NCBI RefSeq assembly: GCF_000155735.2 | Contig: NC_020908.1 | Span: forward strand, 1,183,001-1,247,000 | Length of the DNA: 64,000 nt | Reading direction: 5' to 3' | DNA from: Octadecabacter arcticus 238 | Lineage (GTDB): Bacteria; Pseudomonadota; Alphaproteobacteria; Rhodobacterales; Rhodobacteraceae | Shown here: positions 47,962 through 55,430 of the stretch, one piece after another | Position numbering within the stretch: the first letter of the stretch is position 1 | Layout of the letters: each line of letters begins with the position of its first letter | Position numbers and translations under genes: made by a program | The notes under the pieces: model-generated | The model's database searches: none | Seen by the model: the letters and a program-made list of their open reading frames with translations, nothing else | Told to the model about the DNA's origin: nothing

Positions 47962-48963
47962 CTAAATCAATCGTCCCATGTGGGCCGCCACGTCGGCCAT
48001 GCGCACTGAAAAGCCCCATTCGTTGTCATACCACGCCAACACCCGCACGGTGCGGCCTCCCACGACTTTGGTTTGATCGGGCGCGAAGATGGATGATTGC
48101 GGCGTGTGGTTGAAATCAATCGAAACTTTCGGTTCTGGATCATACGACATCACCATGCCCATATGCCCCGCACAGGCCGCAGCGACGGCGGCGTTCACGT
48201 CTTCTACTGTCACGGATTTTGCGGCTTCGAATGTCAGGTCCACAGCAGAGACATTGGGCGTCGGCACGCGCAGGGCAGTTCCGTCAAGTTTACCTTCCAT
48301 TTCCGGCAGGACCAGTGACAGTGCTTTGGCGGCCCCAGTGCTGGTCGGGATCACGACAAGGGCAGCAGCGCGGGCGCGGTACAGATCATCGTGGCGGCGA
48401 TCCAGCGTCGGCTGATCGCCCGTATAACTGTGGATTGTTGTCATAATGCCGCGTTCAATGCCAATCGCGTCATTAAGGGTTTTGACCAGTGGCGCGAGGC
48501 AATTGGTGGTGCATGACCCGTTGGACACCATTCGATCCATGGGCGTGAGATCGCGGTGATTGACGCCGTATACGATGGTGCGGTCAACGTTTGTGGCGGG
48601 GGCAGAAATCAGCACCTTTCGCGCGCCGCGTTCAAGGTGAACCGCCGAGAGGTAGCCGTCATTGAATTTGCCAGTACACTCGAGAACGACATCGCAGCCG
48701 TCCCAATCCAGCTCGTTTGGATCATAGGTCGACATCATGTCAATCGGTCCACGGCCAAGGTCGAGCTTGCCGTCGGTGACTGTGATGTCACCCGGGAAAC
48801 GACCATGCACTGAATCGTAGCGCAGCAGGTGGGCGTTTGTTGTCAGCGGACCCGTCGCGTTGATTTTCACGACTTGAACGTCGTTGCGCGCGGCCTCGGA
48901 AATATGGGACAGCGTGCAGCGACCAATGCGGCCAAATCCGTTGATACCGACTGTGACGGTCAT
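47962..48963 (-). CDS. gap: Glyceraldehyde-3-phosphate dehydrogenase, paralogue 2 (predicted NADP-tolerant)
   Basis: 333 residues. Same fold and catalytic set as its neighbour (NGFGRIGR, C151 in NGSCTTNC). The cofactor position reads VVKINATGP, so residue 36 is Ala instead of Asp. In GapB-type enzymes this loss of Asp permits NADP, suggesting a gluconeogenic or reductive role; this is inference. The two paralogues are clearly related along their whole length. Three operator-like palindromes precede it. Confidence 0.93.
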   Translation of the reverse strand: MTVTVGINGFGRIGRCTLSHISEAARNDVQVVKINATGPLTTNAHLLRYDSVHGRFPGDITVTDGKLDLGRGPIDMMSTYDPNELDWDGCDVVLECTGKFNDGYLSAVHLERGARKVLISAPATNVDRTIVYGVNHRDLTPMDRMVSNGSCTTNCLAPLVKTLNDAIGIERGIMTTIHSYTGDQPTLDRRHDDLYRARAAALVVIPTSTGAAKALSLVLPEMEGKLDGTALRVPTPNVSAVDLTFEAAKSVTVEDVNAAVAAACAGHMGMVMSYDPEPKVSIDFNHTPQSSIFAPDQTKVVGGRTVRVLAWYDNEWGFSVRMADVAAHMGRLI

Positions 48964-49048
48964 GATGGCAACTCCTTAACGTCTAAAATCTGGCCTTTCT
49001 TAGGGGGGGTCACACCTGATACCAAGGGAAATGCACAATTTTTCAATA

Positions 49049-49126
49049 TGTTAGCGATAACTCAGTCTGGTGGCTGTGGGTTTGCGCTAACAATTCAACC
49101 AAAGGGCGCGCACGTTTGCGCTAACG
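49049..49126. promoter_or_regulatory. Cluster of three LacI-type operator-like palindromes
   Basis: TGTTAGCGATAACT (49049-49062), GGTTTGCGCTAACA (49079-49092) and CGTTTGCGCTAACG (49113-49126) lie 86 to 163 bp upstream of the second gap gene and 56 bp or more upstream of the divergent DoxX gene. Spacing of about 30-34 bp is close to three helical turns. Confidence 0.55.
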
Positions 49127-49181
49127 TTCGCGAACGGCATCGGGGAATGACAGGATGTAGAATCAGCTTGCGCAGGGCGCT

Positions 49182-49544
49182 GTGTTCTTGGGCCGCGTTT
49201 TGATCGCAGTTTTGTTTTTGGGTGAGGCTTTGCAAAAAGCCAACGATCCGGTGCCGGCCATGGCGTTATTGTCGAATTTTGGCTTGGCGGCATGGCTGGT
49301 TTGGCCTGCGTTAATGTTCAACGCGCTGGTCGGGGTGGCGTTGATCGCAGGTGCGCGGCGCGGCGTTGCGCCGCTCGCTGCGGGATATTGCGCCGTCACA
49401 AGCGTGTTTCTTTACCTGCCCGATGATCCATGGCAAATGACAATTTTTTTAAAAAAACTGGTCGATTGCAGGGGCTGTTTTGATCTGGCGGTGCTCGGAG
49501 CGGGGACGTGGATTTTCGCTCGGGCCTTGCGGCCGCGACCATGA
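49182..49544 (+). CDS. DoxX-like small membrane protein
   Basis: 120 residues from a GTG, the only usable start after an in-frame stop at 49158. About four hydrophobic helices (FLGRVLIAVLFLGEALQK, LVWPALMFNALVGVALIAGA) in the DoxX pattern. The C-terminal part has KKLVDCRGCFDLAVLG, a Cys-x2-Cys pair at a membrane edge. DoxX proteins have been linked to redox roles in other bacteria; nothing more can be assigned. Divergent from the second gap gene. Confidence 0.75.
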   Translation: MFLGRVLIAVLFLGEALQKANDPVPAMALLSNFGLAAWLVWPALMFNALVGVALIAGARRGVAPLAAGYCAVTSVFLYLPDDPWQMTIFLKKLVDCRGCFDLAVLGAGTWIFARALRPRP

Positions 49545-49583
49545 GCGTTAGTTTCAGAACCAACACCAGATGGAGACGGTAGT

Positions 49584-50549
49584 ATGAGCGGTTTGATTGC
49601 TTTGTTGGACGATGTGGCGGCCCTGACGCGGATTGCTGCAACCAGTCTTGATGACGTGGCCAGCATGGCTGCCAAGGCGGGCACCAAAGCTGCTGGCGTT
49701 ATTATTGACGACGCGGCCGTGACCCCGAAATATGTCACCGGACTTGATCCAAAACGTGAACTTCCGATCATCTGGAAAATCGCGCGCGCGTCGGTTTTCA
49801 ACAAACTGGTGATCCTGTTGCCGGTCGCGATGCTGCTTAAGGCATTCGCACCTGTGTTGTTGATTCCGCTGTTGATGTTTGGCGGGCTTTACCTTTGTTT
49901 TGAGGGGGCCGAGAAAATCTATCACGTGTTGCGCCCGCACGGCGATACCCATGTCGAAGCGGACATGGACATTGGCGATCCGGCAAAACTGGAAGAAACC
50001 CGTGTCAAAGGTGCGATCAAGACAGATTTCATTCTGTCCGCTGAGATTATGACCATCACTCTGAATGAAATTCCAGATGGCAGTATCGGTCTGCAAGCCG
50101 CGGCGCTGGCTGTGGTGGCGATTTGTATTACCGCATTGGTGTACGGGGTTGTCGGTCTGATCGTTAAAATGGACGATGTCGGTGCTTTGCTCGCGTTGAA
50201 TGCAAACACAGGTGTCGGTCGCGGAATTGGCAAAGGTCTGGTGCGCGGGATGCCACATTTACTGACCGTGTTGTCAACAGTGGGGACGGCTGCGATGCTT
50301 TGGGTTGGCGGGCAGATTTTGGTCCATGGGCTGCACAACCCTGACTTCATTGGCTGGGCGCAGCCTTATGGCGTTATCAAGGAGGTATCGCAGAATGTTG
50401 CGGGCGACGCTGGGTTTGGAAATTGGGCTGTGACCGCGTTCTTTGACGGAGTGATCGGGCTGGCAATTGGTCTGTTGCTGATCCCTATCGTGACCCGCGT
50501 CATCGCACCGCTTATCGGGGCCCTGACCGGATCAAAGGCTCAGCACTAA
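49584..50549 (+). CDS. DUF808 (YedI-type) inner-membrane protein
   Basis: 321 residues beginning MSGLIALLDDVAALTRIAATSLDDVASMAAKAGTKAAGVIIDDAAVTPKYVTG, the DUF808 signature. Several membrane helices follow (VVAICITALVYGVVGLIV, TVLSTVGTAAMLWVGGQIL, VIGLAIGLLLIPIVTRVI). Function unknown; widely conserved. Convergent with the DUF4329 gene. Confidence 0.92.
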   Translation: MSGLIALLDDVAALTRIAATSLDDVASMAAKAGTKAAGVIIDDAAVTPKYVTGLDPKRELPIIWKIARASVFNKLVILLPVAMLLKAFAPVLLIPLLMFGGLYLCFEGAEKIYHVLRPHGDTHVEADMDIGDPAKLEETRVKGAIKTDFILSAEIMTITLNEIPDGSIGLQAAALAVVAICITALVYGVVGLIVKMDDVGALLALNANTGVGRGIGKGLVRGMPHLLTVLSTVGTAAMLWVGGQILVHGLHNPDFIGWAQPYGVIKEVSQNVAGDAGFGNWAVTAFFDGVIGLAIGLLLIPIVTRVIAPLIGALTGSKAQH

Positions 50550-50552
50550 GCG

Positions 50553-51180
50553 TTATAGCCTAGAGGAGCGGCGCTGAAGCGTCTGCACCGAATAGGACTG
50601 TCGGATTTTGTCCTCGTCCTGTGGGAGAAATCCCGGGTCGGACGTGACGCAGCGCAGGCCGCACAATTGCAGGGTCGTTCGGGTCTGGAAATCCACCAGC
50701 CATACGCGCCCACCGGGGGGGGGAAACGTAGCCGTCGATGCCGAAATCAAAGTCCGATGTCAGATCGATCACTGACGGCACTTCGTTATCGTACCGGCGC
50801 CCATATGCGCCGTGGGTGTGGTAGCTGGCAACTATGCCTTGACCCGCAAGCGGCGCTGGCATGTCACAGCTGGCAAACGTACCGCCGCGCGGTGTGCTGG
50901 CTTGCAGACGGCCATCCGAGCCGATGAAAAAGTAGCCGCAATGTTCGCGACGTTCCGCGATGGATCGAACTTGCAGCGTGTTCAGGAAATTGCGCGCAAA
51001 ATTGTCGACGAGAGGTCCACTTGGCGCATTCGCGGGGGCCACGGAAAAACCTGCGTTCATCTGACTGGACTGGCTTGTCGCGCCCTTGGGATTTGGTTGC
51101 ACGAACGTCTGGCTTGTCGGGGCGTCGCACGTGGTCAGTGCGATGGACGCAGCGGCAAGAAGGGCTGTCAGACGGATCAT
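50553..51180 (-). pseudogene. DUF4329 lipoprotein gene, frameshifted at a 9-base homopolymer
   Basis: Starts MIRLTALLAAASIALTTCDAPT, a signal peptide with a lipobox-like cysteine at residue 18. The DUF4329 core has VASYHTHGAY and DNEVPSVIDLTSDFDFGIDGYVS. At 50715-50723 a run of 9 G (C on the coding strand) shifts the frame. With 8 bases the reading would continue PPGGRVWLVDFQTRTTLQL to the stop at 50553. As written, the protein runs into ...PPRWARMAGGF and ends at 50560. This may be a real loss, a phase-variable tract or a sequencing slip. Confidence 0.8.
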
Positions 51181-51248
51181 GGGCAAGGCTGCTGAAAGAT
51201 TCTTGAAAAGTTTAGCAGAAACGGGTCGAGCAACAATATAGGCCAACG

Positions 51249-51295
51249 AAATCGGGCCACACCCGCGTGCAAAGCACGAAACTGTGGCCCGATTT
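51249..51295. terminator. Terminator-like hairpin downstream of tkt
   Basis: AAATCGGGCCAC (51249-51260) pairs with GTGGCCCGATTT (51284-51295), with an inner CGTGC/GCACG stem. It lies between the tkt stop and the DUF4329 start on the same strand. Confidence 0.65.
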
Positions 51296-51314
51296 GGCAT
51301 GTAAGGGGCGATGT

Positions 51315-53336
51315 TTAGGCGAGCAGGTCGCGGACTTTTTGCGCTGTGGCCTCAGCGGTGATGCCGAATTTTTCAAACAGGATCGGCGCGGGTGCGGAGG
51401 CACCAAAGCTGTCCATGCCAACAAAGCCGGCTTTGCTTTCGCGGCCACGCTCACCGAGCAACCATTTGTCCCAACCAAGGCGCACGCCGGCTTCAATTGC
51501 GACGCGAACCGGACCACCCGGCAAGACGCGCTTGCGGATACTCTCTTCTTGCGCCTCAAACAGCTCCCAACAAGGCATGGACACAACGCGCGTGCCGATG
51601 CCTTCCGCCTCAAGGATGTCGCGTGCAGCCATGGCGACGCTGACCTCTGAGCCTGTGGCCATCAGGATAGCCTGCCGTTTGCCGTTTTCAGCGTCGGCCA
51701 GAACGTAGGCACCTTGGGCGGTCATGTTCTTGGTCTTATGTTCGGTCCGCACGAGCGGCAGACCTTGACGCGACAGGCACATAACAGACGGCGTTGTCTT
51801 GGATGTGAAGGCGAGTTCCCACGCCTCGGCGACCTCAACAGTGTCGGCGGGACGGAAGACATGGGTGTTCGGTGTCGCGCGCAAAATGGCGAGGTGTTCA
51901 ACCGGCTGGTGTGTTGGCCCGTCTTCGCCAAGTCCGATGCTGTCGTGGGTCATGACATAAACCGTTGGGATTTCCATCAAGGCAGACAGGCGCATGGCGC
52001 CGCGGGCGTAGTCGGTGAAACACATGAACGTACCGGAATAGGGCCGGATGCCGCCGTGCAGGACCATACCGTTCATCGCTGCCGCCATGCCGTGTTCCCG
52101 GATTCCGTAATGGATGTAGCGACCAGCACGGTTGTCGGGGCTGAACACACCAAGATCGGACGTTTTGGTGTTGTTGGACCCTGTCAGGTCGGCTGAACCG
52201 CCAACAGTTTCTTGCATGATCGGGTTGATCACCTCGAGAACTTTTTCCGAAGACGACCGTGTCGCCATCTTTGCGCCCGCGTCAGACACTTGTTTCTTGA
52301 ACGCTTTGATGGTCGCGGACAGCTTTTTCGGGGCGTCTAGCGCCAAGGCGCGGTTGAATTCGTCCTGCTTTGCACTGGACAGCTTGGCAAAACGGGTGTG
52401 CCAGTCGGCGTGGGCTGCGGCGCCGCGTTTGCCCATGGCTTCCCATTGGGATTTCACGTCAGCGGGGACCTCAAAAGGGCCGTAGGTCCAGCCGTAGGTA
52501 TCTTTGGCGGCTTGCAGTTGGTCTGCGTCGGTAAGCGCGCCGTGGCCTTTGGACGTGTCTTGCGCTGCGTGGCCCAGCGCGATGTGGGTTTTGCAGTTGA
52601 TCATAGACGGGCGCGGGTCTGCTTTTGCGGCAGTAATTGCGGCGTCAATCGCATCAGGATCGTGGCCGTCGATGTCGATGACGTGCCAGCCGGACGCGAC
52701 GAACCGCGCGGATTGATTGGTGATATCGGCCAATGCAACGGGGCCATCGATTGTGATGTTGTTGTTGTCAAAGAAACAGATCAGGTGGCCGAGCTCTTGC
52801 ATCCCCGCAAGGCCAATCGCCTCTTGGGAAATGCCTTCCATCAGGCAACCGTCGCCCGCGATGACGTAGGTGTGGTGGTTGACGACTGAGCTGCCGTAGC
52901 GTGCGCGCAGGATTTCTTCGGCAATCGCAAAGCCGACAGAATTGGCGATGCCTTGGCCAAGCGGACCTGTCGTGGTTTCAACGCCGTCCATGTGGCCGTA
53001 TTCTGGATGCCCCGCAGTGCGCGCACCCCATTGACGGAAATCTTTCAACTGTTGCAGCGTTGCCTGCTCGTAGCCGGTCAAATGCAGAAGCGCGTAAATC
53101 AACATGGATCCATGACCCGCCGACAGGATAAAACGGTCGCGGTCGGGCCAGTGCGGCGCCTTCGGATCAAAGCGCAGGTGCTTTTCAAACAGCACGGTGG
53201 CGACGTCAGCCATGCCCATGGGCATGCCGGAGTGGCCGGAATTTGCGGCAGCGACGGCGTCAAGCGTGAGGGTGCGGATCGCGGCGGCGCGCATCCAATG
53301 CTCGGGGTGGGCTTTGCGGAGGGCTTGGATGTCCAT
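51315..53336 (-). CDS. tkt: Transketolase
   Basis: 673 residues from the ATG at 53336 ([37 protein letters not shown]). TPP-dependent transfer of two-carbon units in the pentose phosphate and Calvin-type pathways. [13 protein letters not shown]...NN is the TPP-Mg motif; H-rich GHSG and the [11 protein letters not shown] stretch are in the active site. Length normal. Lies near the two gap genes, a common arrangement in this family of bacteria, and is divergent from the ZauP-like gene. Confidence 0.96.
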   Translation of the reverse strand: MDIQALRKAHPEHWMRAAAIRTLTLDAVAAANSGHSGMPMGMADVATVLFEKHLRFDPKAPHWPDRDRFILSAGHGSMLIYALLHLTGYEQATLQQLKDFRQWGARTAGHPEYGHMDGVETTTGPLGQGIANSVGFAIAEEILRARYGSSVVNHHTYVIAGDGCLMEGISQEAIGLAGMQELGHLICFFDNNNITIDGPVALADITNQSARFVASGWHVIDIDGHDPDAIDAAITAAKADPRPSMINCKTHIALGHAAQDTSKGHGALTDADQLQAAKDTYGWTYGPFEVPADVKSQWEAMGKRGAAAHADWHTRFAKLSSAKQDEFNRALALDAPKKLSATIKAFKKQVSDAGAKMATRSSSEKVLEVINPIMQETVGGSADLTGSNNTKTSDLGVFSPDNRAGRYIHYGIREHGMAAAMNGMVLHGGIRPYSGTFMCFTDYARGAMRLSALMEIPTVYVMTHDSIGLGEDGPTHQPVEHLAILRATPNTHVFRPADTVEVAEAWELAFTSKTTPSVMCLSRQGLPLVRTEHKTKNMTAQGAYVLADAENGKRQAILMATGSEVSVAMAARDILEAEGIGTRVVSMPCWELFEAQEESIRKRVLPGGPVRVAIEAGVRLGWDKWLLGERGRESKAGFVGMDSFGASAPAPILFEKFGITAEATAQKVRDLLA

Positions 53337-53431
53337 GTGACAGGGGTCCTTTGGGCTGCGATGTGTGGCTTTGCGCAAGGTCATAACAGGGCGGACCCCA
53401 AGATCAAGGCAGGTCTGCGTGATGCATGAAA

Positions 53432-53444
53432 ACTGCAGTGTAGT
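53432..53444. promoter_or_regulatory. Palindrome-like ACTGCAGTGTAGT, site 3
   Basis: One mismatch from the perfect palindrome at 17017-17029. It lies in the 258-bp divergent region, 96-108 bp upstream of the tkt start and about 150 bp upstream of the ZauP-like gene. Confidence 0.38.
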
Positions 53445-53594
53445 GGATTGAAATATAACTATTTTCGGCGTTTGCCGCCATGACGCGCATGGCTTAGACT
53501 TTACCCAGCAGGGCGCGATTCGTGAGCAAAGCCCAAGCGCAGCGGTTCTTAGGTGTGTTCAAAGCGAACTGACCAAGCCCGGAAAGGACAGGCG

Positions 53595-54119
53595 ATGAGC
53601 GAACTTCCACAACTCGAAACGCGGATCACGGCGGCGCTGGACCGTATAAAAACGGGGTTAGATAGGCTTTCGGTGCCCGCACCTGTCCCTGAGCCCGACG
53701 TTGATGGCGCCGATGTAAGTGCGCTTACGCTGCAAGTGGCTGAACTGGGCGCCAAGCTTGATGAAGAACAAACAGCCAATGCGCAGCTTGAAGAACGTGT
53801 GAGACTCCTCAAGGAACGGCAAGACGGAAAGCTGGCCCAGCTGGAAAGCGACGTCGATGCGGGACGTGCACGGTCCGCGCGCATGGATCGTGAATTGCAG
53901 CGGTTGCGCCAAGTGAATGCAGAACTGCGAGATATCAACGGTCAGCTTCGTGACGCCGTAAGCGCTGGCGTGAGCGAGCCGCATTTGGTTAACAAAGCGA
54001 TGCTGGCCGAACTTGAGGCGCTACGTGCAACACGTGCAGCGGATGCAGCCGAGATGGACGCGATCCTGCAAGAACTGACGCCGATCATTGAACGGGAGGC
54101 TAGCGATGCCACAGGTTGA
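53595..54119 (+). CDS. Coiled-coil protein upstream of zapA (ZauP-like)
   Basis: 174 residues from the ATG at 53595 (GGAAAGGA upstream). Mostly helical with heptad-like Leu/Ala spacing (about 48-115, ALTLQVAELGAKLDEEQTANAQLEERVRLLKER and on) and a second helical stretch near 135-170. In Caulobacter the coiled-coil protein ZauP is encoded just upstream of ZapA and together they focus the Z-ring. The same order, a 14-bp overlap with zapA and similar make-up suggest a ZauP role here; sequence identity was not checked. Confidence 0.78.
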   Translation: MSELPQLETRITAALDRIKTGLDRLSVPAPVPEPDVDGADVSALTLQVAELGAKLDEEQTANAQLEERVRLLKERQDGKLAQLESDVDAGRARSARMDRELQRLRQVNAELRDINGQLRDAVSAGVSEPHLVNKAMLAELEALRATRAADAAEMDAILQELTPIIEREASDATG

Positions 54120-54492
54120 AATCACCATCGGAGGCCGCAATTTCGAGGTCGCCTGTCAGGACGGCGAAGAACAGTTCTTGATGACAGCGGCAGCCATGCT
54201 GGACGTCGAGGCATCGTCGCTTTCAACGCAAGTAGGGCGGATGCCCGAAAGCCGGATGCTGCTGATGGCGGGTCTGTTGTTGGCGGATCGCACGGCTGGT
54301 CTGGAGGACAAAGTCCGAGAGGCCGAAGGACGGCTCGCGCAAGCGCAGGCGCAACTTGAACAGGCACCTACGCAAGGAACTGTCGAGCGCGTTGAAGTGC
54401 CCGTCATGCCGACCGAAGTCAATGAAACCATGAGTGGGATAGCAGCAAGGGTTGAGGCGATGGCCGACGAAGTTGAGGGCCGCGCGTCCTAG
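54106..54492 (+). CDS. zapA: Cell division protein ZapA
   Basis: 128 residues from the ATG at 54106, inside the end of the upstream gene and preceded by GGGAGG. The N-terminal half has the ZapA beta-sheet head (VEITIGGRNFEVACQDGEEQFLMTAAAMLDVEA) and LLMAGLLLADRT; the C-terminal half is coiled coil. Bundles FtsZ filaments at mid-cell. Overlap with the ZauP-like gene implies coupled synthesis. No 6S RNA lies downstream; a terminator follows directly. Confidence 0.88.
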   Translation: MPQVEITIGGRNFEVACQDGEEQFLMTAAAMLDVEASSLSTQVGRMPESRMLLMAGLLLADRTAGLEDKVREAEGRLAQAQAQLEQAPTQGTVERVEVPVMPTEVNETMSGIAARVEAMADEVEGRAS

Positions 54493-54513
54493 AAATTGGT
54501 GAACTTAGACATC

Positions 54514-54550
54514 AAAATGCCGCACCCCAGTCATGAGGCGCGGCATTTTT
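54514..54550. terminator. Bidirectional terminator between zapA and grxD
   Basis: AAATGCCGC (54515-54523) pairs with GCGGCATTT (54540-54548), followed by T on the plus strand and by TTTTG on the minus strand. Confidence 0.88.
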
Positions 54551-54566
54551 CATTTCGAAAGGCCGC

Positions 54567-54926
54567 TTAACCGTTGGCTTCGCGGATCTTTTCAGCGGCG
54601 TCTTTGTCATAGGTGACGCCGTTTTCTGCAAACAACGTATCGAGTTCACCTGACAGCGTCATTTCGGTGATGATATCGCAGCCGCCGACGAATTCGCCTT
54701 TGACATAAAGCTGTGGAACAGTTGGCCAATCTGAATAGTCTTTGATGCCTTGACGGATGGCTTCGTCTGCCAGCACGTTCACATCGGCGAATTCGACGCC
54801 CATAAAGTTTAAAACACCCGCGACGCGGCTCGAAAACCCGCACTGCGGCATGGCTTTTGTGCCCTTCATGAACAGCACCACGTCATTGGTCGTCACGGTC
54901 TCTTTGATCTGGGTTTCGGCGGTCAT
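54567..54926 (-). CDS. grxD: Monothiol glutaredoxin Grx4
   Basis: 119 residues. Binds and passes on [2Fe-2S] clusters, usually with BolA and glutathione. Active-site C29 in MPQCGFSSR and the glutathione-binding WPTVPQLYVKGEFVGGCDI. Its start overlaps the small membrane-protein gene by 4 bp, which in turn overlaps bolA by 4 bp, so the Grx4/BolA pair is made from one coupled message. Confidence 0.95.
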   Translation of the reverse strand: MTAETQIKETVTTNDVVLFMKGTKAMPQCGFSSRVAGVLNFMGVEFADVNVLADEAIRQGIKDYSDWPTVPQLYVKGEFVGGCDIITEMTLSGELDTLFAENGVTYDKDAAEKIREANG

Positions 54927-55129
54927 GGCTTTGATCCTTGTTTGTCTTTGCGGGCAATCTTTTGATTGGCGCGTGTGCGATCGAGTTCTTCCATCCCAGT
55001 AGTATTAATCGTTCTGGGGTCGGGTTTCATGTGGCTCAGTGGGCGGCTATGGCGTTTGGCGTACCAGTCATCCGCGAGGATCGCGCCGACCAGAACCAAA
55101 CCACCAAACACCAACCAGTTTAACATCAC
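54923..55129 (-). CDS. 68-residue membrane-anchored protein between bolA and grxD
   Basis: One N-terminal membrane helix (MLNWLVFGGLVLVGAILADDWY) and a basic, probably cytoplasmic tail with TGMEELDRTRANQKIARKDK. The ATGA overlaps on both sides make a real gene likely. No family recognised. Position suggests a link to Grx4/BolA iron-sulfur handling, which is inference only. Confidence 0.72.
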   Translation of the reverse strand: MMLNWLVFGGLVLVGAILADDWYAKRHSRPLSHMKPDPRTINTTGMEELDRTRANQKIARKDKQGSKP

Positions 55130-55362
55130 TCAGGTGCCTTTGTTGTCAGGGCAAGGGCATGCAGATCACCATTCGATCCATCCATCTTTCCCTTGAGTGC
55201 ACCGTAAACCGCGCGTTGCTGTTGCACGCGATTTTTGCCTTTGAAGGACGTGTCGATCACTTCGGCGGCGAAATGAGAACCATCGTCGCCTTGTACTTTT
55301 ATCTGTGCGTCCGGAAACGCATCGCGAAGCAAAGTTTCGATTTCTGAGGCAGTGATGGGCAT
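55126..55362 (-). CDS. bolA: BolA-family protein
   Basis: 78 residues (MPITASEIETLLRDAFPDAQIKVQGDDGSHFAAEVID) with the class-II helix-turn-helix-like region and the conserved late histidine in NGDLHALALTT. BolA proteins form [2Fe-2S]-bridged dimers with monothiol glutaredoxins and affect Fe-S supply; grxD two genes downstream fits. The subtype (BolA or IbaG) is not fixed by sequence reading alone. Confidence 0.9.
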   Translation of the reverse strand: MPITASEIETLLRDAFPDAQIKVQGDDGSHFAAEVIDTSFKGKNRVQQQRAVYGALKGKMDGSNGDLHALALTTKAPE

Positions 55363-55430
55363 GAATGTATCCTAATGTTCGTTTAGATGTAGGGGCGCGG
55401 CACGCCTGCGGCAAGGTTTGTGGCGCATTA

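Noticed and set aside
54493..54566. 6S RNA after zapA
   Set aside because: 6S RNA often follows zapA in proteobacteria, but the gap here is only about 75 bp and is filled by a terminator.
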